From contig CM057169.1 in assembly GCA_029962745.1 (NCBI GenBank), forward strand, positions 18,299,683 to 18,363,682: a stretch of 64,000 nucleotides of DNA, written 5' to 3'. The position numbers were made by a program, and so were the translations under genes. Below are positions 1 to 12,800 of this stretch, piece after piece; positions within the stretch are counted from its first letter, which is position 1; every line of letters begins with the position of its first letter. This DNA is from Echinometra lucunter (taxonomy: Eukaryota; Echinodermata; Echinoidea; Camarodonta; Echinometridae). The notes below the pieces were generated by a model. The model was not told where the DNA came from. It saw nothing but the letters and a program-made list of their open reading frames with translations, and did not search any database.

Positions 1-353
1 GTAAATTTTCAGTCTGAACAAGTGTATAATGAAATACATGTATATCTATATGATGAAACGTGCTACATATACAGCTGCAAAACCCATGCTTAAGCATTGT
101 TTGGAATGAAAATTACGAATCAGCATCCCAATGAAGTCTGAACGTCGTTTTATACATTATCCTCAATACTGTGGATCCAACTTAGAAAAAAAAGTTGCTT
201 TCATTAAAAAAAAAAAAATCAGTAAAAATAGTTTTCTGAAAGAGAATAGGAAAGTTGATTACCAGAGCATAGACAAGATGAATTACTGTACATAAGATCA
301 GTCTTGAAATATGTACAGCTCTTGGAAATATAATGGAATTGACTACAACTTAC

Positions 354-868
354 CTGAGAAAAATTGAATAACTCCACAGACTTTGCCCACTTTCCGTGTG
401 ACTAAGTCCCTCATACAGCAGGCTAATAGTGATGTTAGTCCTACAAAAATGGAGGCAATACAGGCGAGTCCAATCACTATTGTACAAATCTTCCATGTAA
501 GGGTCGGGATGTCCCCAAACGTGGTATAATGTCCGCAGTCGAACACGTAGCTGTTCGGTGCTGTCGGGTAGTTGCAACGGCGGAAGACACCAAAATGGAC
601 GGGAACGGTTCCGTTGAGCATTTGGCCCCGCATCCAATAGGGCATGAAGAGGCCGATGGATGAGGCCATGGTAGCCAGGATGGACACGATGGACCAGAGG
701 ATCCCGACTGCCGTCAAACCGAAGGAGATCGTCATGTTGGTCTGAGTGGTCCTGATGCGATCTCGGCTCGCAAGGCCGGCGTGGCTGCCGCCCCCCACGG
801 TTCCACAGCGATGGCTGGATGCAAGACTAGTCGCTGAACGCTTGATGTATGTGCCTGGTTCGAGGGAT
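354..868 (-). CDS. LHFPL-like gene, coding exon 2
   Basis: On the minus strand the exon begins after an acceptor (pyrimidine-rich, ending ACAG at 869) and ends at TCTCAG followed by the donor GTAAGT at 353. It encodes residues 22 (part) to 193, including spans 1 and 2 and the first extracellular loop. The conserved block runs from Met at 735-733 to the exon end. The codons before it (868-736) are open and in frame with exon 1, but are low-complexity Ser/Gly/Arg sequence. Confidence 0.88.
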
Positions 869-3800
869 CTGTGTTCAAGGTAAAAAAAGATTCATAAGAT
901 ATGTTATAAACACATGCTTTCATCTCTAAGTTTCTGTTCCAATCTTATTTTCCCTATGAAAATGGATTATTTGTACAAAACATAAAAGAATCCTATTAAG
1001 GGGTGTTCAGATATTTCAGACATTTCATGTGGCACCACTTATGTTTAATGAACGCACATTAATGCCTCAATTCTAAAATAAGAGAGAACTTCGTCAAAAC
1101 TTGCACAGACAATCTCAAGATATTGATCACATCCAAATAAACTGCTGCAATATATAAAAATCTGGCATATTTCACCAGATTCTAATGACTCTTCAAGAAT
1201 ACTGTTTCTCTTCTGTAATACTTCAATAAGGTCTCTTATAACTCTCAAAATGTCAAATTTTTCATCAAGCTCACATGTGGCAGCACATACTACTTCTTAT
1301 TAATTTGCACTTTTCACTTTCAAGATTTAATGTGACAAGAAAAATACAAGTCCAGAAAAGAAATAAATTGAATCCTTTTTCTCCCCTGAGGCCAGGAAGT
1401 AACTAGCTTGGTGTTATGAGAACACCCACTATGAGCACAGTGTGTCATCCTAGCCGCTGAAAGATGCCCAAAGCCAAGTTTAAGACGACCTGGAGTAAAT
1501 CAAAACCAAATTTCACCCAAATTTCTCCCATTTTTAGGTCATGTAGTTTGTTAGGGTGCTATTTTTAGGGGTTTGTTGTTGTGGGGGTCAACCACGAGCA
1601 GCATAGGGGGTCAGTTTACAGGCTCCTTGATAGGCAGGTACAGGACACTCAATTACAAGACTGGCATTTGCTTGTATCACTTTATGCTAGTGGATATATA
1701 CTAGTATTTTTTTTTTTTGGGGGGGGGGGAAGAAGGCTGCACTATCCCCAACCCCTCCCCCCCCCCCAAAAAAAAAAAATAGATAAATAAAAATAAAAAT
1801 GAAAATAAAAACTAAAAAAAAATAATAAAACTAAAAAAACAATTTTAAAAATGGAAAAACAAAATTGAAAATCCAGGAATGGTCCAGCTGAAAAAAAAAA
1901 ATGAAAAGAAAAAAAAAATCCTCAAGAAAAATGAAGTATAGCAATGAAAAATGGTCTAATCAGCTAGATATTCAAGAAAATTTGAAGCAGTGACAATGTT
2001 GAAGAGATAAAAATAATTGAGCCCCCCCCCCAAGAAAACATTCGGTCGTTTATTGTACAAGCTGACCAATATATATGTATGTAAGTATGTATTTATGTAA
2101 GTTATGTTTAATTCTGAAGGTTTTAAAGGTTCCCTAAAGCACCACCTATCAATATTGTAAATCATGATTGAATGTCTAAACATGTACACCAAGTATTTAC
2201 TTTGTATTGTAATGCCTCATGTACATGTTTATGTATATTCTATGTAATTCAGGTTTTGAGCTGTCACATGGTTCTTCAATAAATACCTTTCAATCAATCA
2301 ATCAATCAATCAATCACTGAAATCTCCTTAACATTGAAATGCAGACCTCTAACAAATTCAGCTAAAAATAAATAAAATGAAAAGAAAACAAACCCTATTG
2401 TAAATACTAATATTTAAATGGCTAACAGGCTTGCTAAAGCATAAAACCCTAGGGTTTCAGGGGACTCTGCCCCCTGAAACCCCCCCCCCCCACCCTTCCC
2501 CTCCAAAAAATGTTCTGCAGCCCCTACTATGTATGGCAACAAAACAGATAAAACCACACGCTGCAAAGCTCTATGTGTTCGATCTCCTCTGGCAAGATTA
2601 ATAGTTTGGATTGTCTGCATGTAGCAATGTGACACGCTGCTGGGCTCACATCGTTAAAACATTGATAGATTATAAACACAGCACAATGCGCTGTACATTT
2701 TAATCACAGAATTGAAGCTGCCTGCGCTCAAACTGCAAAAATATAAGACTACATGTATACCCTTCATCCCAGGTAAAATATTCAAATCATACTGAAGATT
2801 TCTTGAACACACTGAGTTTTTGTTAAATACTTATTTCAAAATTCAAATCTCTTTGTAATATACAAAGAACAATAATATTAAAACACATGCTTTTCCTTCA
2901 ATAATTCCTTTGATTTATTACCAGCCAAGAATTTTTCATCATTTAATGTAGATTACTGTAGGGGCCATAAAATCCTATAACATAGAAATATCGTATACGA
3001 ATATCATTCATACTCAATAATTCAAATCCTCACTACCGAAGGGAACTGAGTGAAGAATGTTAATGTCTCATTTATTTATTTATTTTTTTTTGTTCAAAAT
3101 TGTGTGTACAACTGCATTTTTGAACCCGTTACCCACTTGTTTCTTCTACTTTTCTTCTATAAGTTTTCTAATAAACAATCAAAGATAATAAATAACCCCT
3201 CAACCTAATACTGTCAGAAATAAGATATCACTTACAGATAATTATGCCTTCTTTCCATGGCCATTTCCAAAGCTGTTATTACATGTCGATCATTCCACGA
3301 CAAAGAACATTCATTAATTAGCTAGCTCATGCAAGCGATTAAAGCTTTTCACACTTGTCTATCCAAACAACGTCTCTTCAAATGGCGGCCCAAAGCGGAA
3401 CTATCGTTAACCCCCTCATAAGGTAGGGTGCATTCACACTCTACGGTTAGGATGTTTCTTTTCATGTTTCACTGGTAATATGTAAATGTGGACTGCGTGT
3501 GTGAGTAAAAGCATGGCCTAATAATTTGGTTGTTCCACAATTTTTGACATCACACAACCTGGAAATAAAACACACTTTGTGAAATACCATGTTTCTCCTG
3601 CTGAACCCCCTCCCCAAAACAATTTGACAACTCTCATCCCTCCATAAAATCATTTTTCTACCCCCAGAAAATCAATGCCATAATAATGTCCTTTCACACA
3701 TTGCCAGTTGATTCGGAGTAAGAAACGCAAGAGACCATTGTAAAACTATTCAATGTCCTATATACAGTGAAACCTATGGGCCACCTCTCTACAGCAGCAC

Positions 3801-6800
3801 CTTCCTATAATGGTCACTGAAATTGATCTCAGTGGAGATAAATCATGTGTTCAAGAACCTGTCTATAACAGCCAAATGGTCTATAAAGACCCCATTTTTG
3901 GTTTCCCTTGGGTGCCGCTATAGATATGTTTCACTGTATTTCTTTTTTTCTCTTTGGTAATAATAAAATAACTGACTGGGACATTAACTATACAATACCA
4001 ACTATTACCATCAACCACATCAATGCAAACCTACCTAGAAAACATGTGTGAACGCATCCGCCCAGTCCTTGAGGGATCATCTACTCATCAATAAACCTCG
4101 TCAATAATTTCTTGCGGTTACAAAAGATCTGAATTGATCACAAACCAAACAATCGATACCGCAGTTTCTGTGGGAGGATGTGTCTTTTGTAGTCTTGTTG
4201 ACATTTGATGGCTTTTTAGAAGTGTTGAAGTTTTTAAAGGTACATGTACTTTTCAGAATTTTGAAATGGTTTGACACAAATGTGATGGCTTATACATTGT
4301 TGGACTTGGAATGAAGTAAAGTAACATTTTTGTGTGTGTTCAAACTTTTATCAGAGAAATAAACCAAGTTCAGCACAAGAAAAATCGATTCAGTTTGAAC
4401 AAAATAAATCACAATTCCATTTGTATAGTAGCAAAGTAACTTAAAATTTATGGATATCATAGTTTATCAAAAAGACTACATGTACATCAGAGTTTACTTT
4501 GCTTCCCATCACGATAATTAGTACTGATCTTTCAGTATCGGTACTACAATGTATATCATTTCAAATAAATTAAGTAGGTAAAGTGTAATTATCAACCATT
4601 CATGGGACTACTGTACAAGAAGAAATCAATATAAAGAGATACCTAAATTATTCCAAATTATTAAGTTAGGAAAGAAAAGCAATTCAAATACAACTTTATA
4701 CTCTTAGAGAGCAATTTCAGTTGGTTACTGATTTATCAGTCAATTGTCGTCAGAAGTGTTCTAAATTGAAGAGTCATTTCACGGTGCTGCAGTATTGCAC
4801 GTACTCCAAATAAAATGGATTGACAGAGAACAAAAGTAAAAAACCTAAGAAATCATATTCATCTGGCTTGGAAATCCGCCTCTAAAGTTTCATTGAAAAT
4901 ATAGAATTATGAATAATGAAATTTTTGCATGTCATTCTGAAAAATGTCATTGTCTCTTTAAGAGAGGTTGAACATTCATGCCCCTTCCAGTTCCAACTAA
5001 TGATGCAAGATACGTCAATTATCGGCTTAAATGGATCTTTTAAGAATTCCTTTATTGTCGTCAAGGTGACGAAACACAAAAGCCTGATTGGTTTTAAAGA
5101 GAATCTGACCTCATTCACACTTTTGTTTCTAAAATTTTCTTGGAGAATGTTTAATTGACCATTCAAGGAAATGGTCACTGTAATTGATCTGTCTCAGAAA
5201 AGAAGAAGTCCAATAAATAGTACTGATAATCCATACATGTCCATGTATGTCTTAATAAAAAATGCATGGCCAGTTTTGATGTCAAATAAAACATACAAGT
5301 AAAAGGCTATGGAGAAGTGTATCAGTCATTGAGAAATAGTGTCACTGTGTAGATCTTTTAAAATAAAAATCTCTGATGCTTTAATCAGAGAGATGTACAC
5401 CTGTATAAAAGTGGATCTAAAAATAACTGTTCCATTATTGGGGATTATAAATGCATACTTACTGATACACACAGTCACTAAAAAGCAAAATAAATGTCAC
5501 ATTCCTGTAATCTTACAAATCAGATTGTTATTATTTTGGGGGGTAAGGGGAGGGGCAAAGTTTGTTCTAAATAAAAAAAAAACTCTGACGATTGCCCTCC
5601 TCCTATGCCCCCTCCCATTCAAACTGGTCTCAAATGAAACTTTTGAATACACGCAATCTCTAGAGTGGAAAAAATAAATTGGGGGGGGGGGGGGTTGTTT
5701 CGCAAATCATGAGGGAGGGGCAATCATGCCCCGCCCCCCATGCTGGAGCATCTTTTATGGAAGCTACAGTATGCATGCACACTTTGTACACAATACATAC
5801 TGCACAATTCAAAATGCAGGCCTAGTACTATAACTCCAACCTCCATTTGCTCTGCCTCACAATGTTTTGTGTCTATCTGTAAAATAAAATTATTTGCAAG
5901 TTACTATTGAATTAAAAGGTATGACTGAATGAAAACACATGATTATTAAAGGAGAAATGAAAAGTTTCAGTGAGCTACTATAAATTGTAACTCTTTAGAA
6001 ACTAGAATAGTGTGTCCAGAATTATCACATACTCTTTGAAAGTGACTTGCATCAGGAAATAAATTCTTTAGAAATGTCAAGGCACGATAAATTACCCTCT
6101 CAGCATGTCACAAGTTTGATCAACAAACTGTATGCATACTCAGGCTCAGAGCATGGATTCCACCTGGTCAGAGCTCATTCAATGATACCTCCAAATGACA
6201 GGTTCAGCTTTTTTCTTATGTACTTTTGTCATATAATCAGGGAAGACAACAACATAACAGTTATCCAAACAGCAAAATATAAAAAGGCTAATTTCAACGA
6301 TTCAGGAAAGAGAGACTTGGTCAAGAAAGACCGATATGCATGGTATATGATTCCATGTCTGTAAATTTGCATTTGTTTTATCATTATTTGTGTGGCTGTT
6401 ATATTATATTTACTAAAAGGAACCATCCTGCTGAAATAAACTTAATCAATTGATTCAACAACAACATAGCATTTTCGACGAGGATGAGTAAATTCAAGTA
6501 TTTCTTCGAAAGGACAAAAAGACCATAAACGACAAGATTCATGACTTCATAAGTTTCTTCCAAAATTACTGGTACTGCAGCTTCAGACAATACTATTTTG
6601 CATCTTATCATACATGGTTTGGCTCTAGGAGAAAACAAACTTTTCATTAACTCATTCGTGACAGGAATTATTTAAAGCCTAATTTGATCAGCTTTTATTC
6701 TTCAAATTGGCAACACCAACATTCTTATTTTATTGCTACATTTTTCTTATAAAACGTCATGTATCTGAAATGAATATAAATTGACAGAAATTATGAGAAG

Positions 6801-9800
6801 TCGAAAAAGTTGCCAATTTGCAGGGGAAAACGATGGTTTTAAACCTTCTATCACATTGCCAATTTAAGGATTTTAATGCTTATTTTCCTTTTAAAAATTT
6901 TCAGCATCAAACAACGAATATTGATGCAACCAAAATGGGCACGGTTTGTGTAAAATTTTTTTGCTCTTTCTGCTCATGTATTTGGTATGATTTTTAGGGC
7001 TTTGCATCAAGAGATATTAGGCCAAACCACAAAATGTGGACCTCTGTCACGAATGGGTTAATAAGATCTTTACCAAATAGAGACCACCACAAATCATTAT
7101 GATTTGATTTTGAACTTTCTAAAGTTGCTTTCACTTGATTTGCACACTGATACAGATGGCGTGGCTTAAATAATAGATTCTTTTAATATTCCAAGCTATC
7201 AAACTATACAGTTACCTGTGGTAACTTAATGCCTTGATAATGTAAAAGAATTGAGTTTCAAAAAGATAAGATTGACAGGAAAGCTACTAAGACAATTAAG
7301 CTTGACAGAATTTAGAGCTCTTAAAAGCCTTTATCATCTCATATTAATCCTTTCAGTACTGTATTCTGTCCCAAGGCAAATCTAGATGTAAATGATGAGT
7401 TCATCATCATGCATGAACATCACACCCAAATCACCCATCGGTATTCATGAAAGGCTACCTTGCACTCAAATAAGTGACATACACCTGCAACTGCAAGTAG
7501 ATATTCAAAGCTTTCCCCCTTAATTGGACAGAATGAGATAAAGTTCCATTTGTGCATTTCATTCTGTTAATCGGTTAATCTTGTTATCGTCGTGAAGGCC
7601 TACAATATATGAATGAAGATGTCTGAATTACAAACTCATGCATTGTATGTATGAAGCTGCCATGGAAAGACTAATATAAATATAACCCAGGAGTATATAC
7701 CTACATACCATTCTTACTTATTTTTGAAAGTATGAGCAAGTTAATCTATGACAAAAAGCTTACCCCAGCCACAGGCAACAGCTAAATAAAACTCTCCACT
7801 TTTACTGATAAACAATGATAAACAAGGTGAACCTTCCACAATTAAAAGAGTTTTCATTCCTTCTCCGGTGCTGGACTAAACCCTGTAGTACAGAATGAAA
7901 TTGGGACTATAGTGCGAATAGCAATAGTATAAGAGAGAGAGAGAGAGAGAGAAAGAGATAAAGACAGAGAAAGAGGGAGAGAGAGAGAAAGGAAGAGGGA
8001 GAATGAATAGGTGAGAGAGGGTGGGTTGGGACGAAAAGAAAAAAAAAAAAAAAAGGTAAAAAAAGGAAATACCAGGGCCTAATCTTGTATGGGATTCAGC
8101 CCGAATCCCATTCACTTCTTATCCTTGCATGAACGCACCATGCAGTCATGCAAATACGAGTAAACTAAATAGCTTCTCTGCTTTCCCAAGCTGTCTGTGT
8201 AACCGAGTATGCAAGATTTAACTCACCAAAGCATGCTCCATAGTATACTCAAACTGGCGCAGCCGCCGTGTGAAGTTGCAACTGCGCATAACTTTGGTGA
8301 TCTGGTGTTGATTTTCAACGTAACGAGAGCTTTTATTGCTCGCCTGAACTTGCTTTAGTCAGTTTGCGTAACAATCTAGGGTGACAAATAGATAGGAAAT
8401 TCATTCGATTCATCAATTCCTGCGGGTAATATTAGAGCACGTAGAGGTGAGCGTAAGCAGCTAGCATCTCCACAATACGTAATACGTATACTCACATTTT
8501 CTTTTGCATCACAGGAACTTTTATTGCTTGCTCACACTTGCTTTATAGTCAGTTTGCACAACAATCCACTGTGACAAATAGATATGAATTAATATGATTC
8601 ATTAAATCCTTGGGGTGATACTAGATCCTGCAGAGGTACCTGGTACGTGTAATCTACACGTAGCATAATACGCACACTCAATTTCACAATATTGCTGATC
8701 AAGCAAAAAGAACCACTGGTAGAATTTTATTTTGCCAATTATGGAAGGAACTGTCAAATGATAACATCATCATCAATCAGTTTTATCCCTCTATAGATCT
8801 GGCTTTTGACTGATCGGCAGGTGGATCTTTTGTCGTGGAAGGTGATAACGGGCTTTCAATGTCAATCCAAGCCATCCGTCAAATCATATTAAAAGCACAC
8901 TGACGATCATTATCTGTCCCCTCCCCCCCCCCCCCTTCTCTCCCATTTTCTCTTGATTTATCTTTGTATAGTGAAGAGGAAATTAAATTAAAATCTGTGA
9001 TTACAAAACTAGCAGTACAAAAGAAGATATCTGTTTAGTTTATTTCAAAGTTGCCATCCATCAAATGATATTAAAAACACGCCAGTAATCTATCTTTCTC
9101 TCTGTGTCTCTTTATCTTACAATCTTCCTTCCATTCTCTGCCTCTCTGTCTTCCTTTCTCTCTATCAGTTTCCCCCTCCTTTTCATGCTCTTTCCTTTTT
9201 CTCTCTTTCTGAAGAAATGAAAAAGCACATCAAATTAAAATGAGTGATTATAAAAGCAGCAATATGAGATATGATATCTGCATCATCGATCAAATCATAT
9301 TAAAGAACACCAATGACCCATCCTTCTCTGTGTCTCTTTCCTTCTCTTTCTCTTTCTATCTTCCTCTAGTTCTGTCTCTCCATTTTCCTCTCACCCTCTC
9401 TTTCCTCCCTCTTGTGTTTTCTTTTCTTCCTCTCTATCTCTGAATAAATGGAAATTATTAAATATCAACACTTTGTGAGAATAAAAGTGGCAATACAAAA
9501 ATGTGATGAATGAAAAAACACATCAAAATCAACCTTTAAGACTATAAAACTGGCAATACATAAATTATACAAAAGATACATTTTAATCATCAATTAAATC
9601 GCATTAAAACCCACGAATGATCTATCCTTCTCTGGATCTCTTTCTTTTCTCCCTATTTCCTTGTAATTCTCTACCCCTCTGTCTGCCTGTCTTCCTCTCT
9701 TTCCTCCCTTCTTCTCCATCTCTCTTTCTCTTCTCATTCTGAATAAATGAAAACAAATCAAATTAAAATTTGGGATTGTAATAGGGGTAGTACATGCAGA

Positions 9801-12800
9801 AGATTATACATGTACATGTGTGCTTTCCACTTTTACTTCAATCCCAATCCTGGACATCCATCAAATCACACTAACCCGTTGAGCACAATTAAATTTTTAA
9901 TTTCAGTGTTAGATGCATTTTCAATAAACCCTAGCTTGAGTTTATGCTTTTTCAACAAGTTAATGCTTAATATTCAACAAGTTAATGCTTCCTGTCTCTC
10001 TCTTTCAGTCATACCCCATAATATTACTAAAAGGAGATTCTTATATGGCGCTTATGTCTGGCACATGCTATTCTTGGTGCTATCATACTGTGACTTAGCC
10101 AAGCTGCCCTTACAGCACTCAGGCATTTCAACATACATGTAGTCCTTCCAACCAGATACCCATACACTACACCAGGGTGGAAAGTGGCAAACGTACATTG
10201 TAGGCAAATGTCTTGCAAAAAAACATACATAAGTGCCATGAAGGGACTTGAACTGAGGGCCAATGTGATCCACGGTCCAGTTATGTATCCACTAGACCGC
10301 GGCATCCCCTCTTAACCCATTCGTGACAGAGGTCCACATTTTGTGGTTTGGCCTAATATCTTTTGATGCAAAGCCCTAAAAATCATACCAAATACATGAG
10401 CAGAAACAGCAAAAAATTCTACACAAACTGTGCCCATTTTGGTTGCGTCAATATTCGTTGTTTGATGCTGAAAATTTTTAAAAGGAAAATAAGCATTAAA
10501 ATCCTTAAAATTGGCAATGTGATAGAAAGTTTAAAATCACCGTTTTCCCCTGCAAATTGGCAACTTTTTTACTTCTCATCATAATTTCTGTCAATTTATA
10601 TTCATTTCAGATACATGACGTTTTATAAGAAAAATGTAGCAATAAAATAAAAATGTTGGTGTTGCCAATTTGAAGAATAAAAGCTGATCAAATTAGGCTT
10701 TAAATAATTCCTGTCACGAATGGGTTAATCCCCCTCTCTCCCCCTCCCTTGAGCTCTCTCTGAATGAAAGCAAATCAAATTCAATTTTTAAAAAATATAT
10801 AACATACATGTAGGTACATGTAGTTCAGACAATCGTATCTGCGCTTTCTACTTTTACTTCAATCCCTGCCATCTGTCAATGATCTGCTGACGGTCCTTCT
10901 TTGTCTTTGTTATCTTATATTTACCTATTTGTATAACCTATTTTTTCTCTCATTCCCCCTTCTCCTTCTGAATGAAAAGCAAAGCAATTTCACATATCTG
11001 ATTTTAAAAAGGCAATAAGGAAACATTGATCAAAATTAGGTGATCAATCCAAGAGAGAAATTTTGAAAACATAATTCTTAGACTGACAATCTGCATCAAT
11101 CACACTGTAAAGAAATGTGAGAAATGTGAAAAACCAGTTCACAGTTAAACAAAACATGTATTCCTCAATACTCTGTAATTCAACACATGAAATGTTTTCA
11201 CTACTGAGTACTGAAGAGATTATCGTAACAATGCATTAAACAAATAATATTTCCGAGTCTTTACTGGTAATTAAAAAAAAATTACATTTGCAGCAATAAG
11301 AGACACTTTTATCAGTCACTCCATCAATGGAAACAACCTGTTTGTAATTAATTCCATTGGCTCACTTAATCATACCCCATCAAAATTAAGGGAATCATTT
11401 ATATCAAAATTTGACTTTCACTCAAGACAGAGGCCTAAATACATAATTCCTTGCTCTGATACACTGGAAATAATTCTTATCCCCATTCATTATTCAAAGC
11501 ACACTACACCATATGATATATCAATAGAATGAGGTAGTCCACAAAAGAAGCATGCCACTCTTTTCATGGATCTAAGAAATAATTTCTATAGCCTACTCCA
11601 CAGAGATGAATTCAATTTCACAGGCAATATTACCACTCAGTCATTCCCTTTAAAATCAGGGTAGTCTGTGAATAAGATCCAGTTTCCATCCTTTGATGTT
11701 CAAACAATTATTTTTCATCACCTTTATGCGCATCCATGAATATGGTATTGCCTCGGTGGGACATGTCGGGGTATCACGCTTAGAGACTCGAGTAACAGTC
11801 ACTGCGAAACATCTGCATCGTTTATTTCTCTTCACCTCTCGCCCGTGAAGCAAAATTCAGTCAATAACGCATGTGGCGTCTTGGATTAAAGGTGACATTC
11901 AACTTTCAGAAAAATGTGTAAAAATTGTGGTGTAAGGCACACAGAATGCTTATGAATGAATGTCTTCTCTTGTGCAAAACATAATTCATTCAATAATACA
12001 CAGATCTAGAGTCTTTAGGATTATAAAGGTGGCATTCAGCTTCCAGTCTGAGGAGATAAATACATGTATGTAGCATGGCTAACAAGTCCTACAAATATCT
12101 ATGAATGAATTCTTTCACTTCACCTCTCATGAGTAAAATGAAATTTGGTCAATAATACACATGGCATCTCAGATTAATGGTGGCATTCAGCTTCCAGTGT
12201 AAGGAGATAAATATGTAGCATGGCTATCAAGTCAGGATGTCTATGAATGAATTCCTTCATTTCACCTCTCGCGAGTAAAATAAAATTTGGTCAATAATGC
12301 ATGCAGTGTCTAGGATTAAAGGTGATGTTCAGCTTTCATTGAAAGGTGGCAAAATTGTGACATAACAAACAAGTCATGAGAACGGCATACTAAATGTTTA
12401 TGATTTATGAATGTTGTCTCTTCCCCTCTCTCCTATAGATCAATATTCACTCAGTGCACTGAGATTTAAGGTGACTGCAAATTTCCACTTGTAATTGGTA
12501 AGAATGCAGTTTTGCTAAAACACAAATAATAAAGTGAAATAAAGATTTCATCTGTTGACCACTATCCCATAACACTACATTTACCATATAAATGGTGAGA
12601 ACGCAACTTTGGTAAAACTACAAATAACAAAATGAAATATAGATTTCATCTGTTAACCACTATCCCATGACACTACATTTACCGTATAAATGGTAAGAAC
12701 GCAACTTTGCTAAAACTACAAATAACAAAATGAAATAAAGATTTCAACTGTTAACCACTATCCCATGACACTACATTTACCATATAAATGGTGAGAACGC

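Larger units (their letters stand above)
8860..11000. repeat. Diverged tandem array, ~200-300-bp CT-rich units, broken by insertions
   Basis: Each unit has a block like CATC..TCAAAT.A.ATTAAAA..CAC, then a C/T-rich stretch, then TCTGAA.AAATGAAA and GCAATAC. Units start near 8876, 9056, 9288, 9590 and 9857. The array resumes after the SINE and MITE at 10030-10728. Confidence 0.65.
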
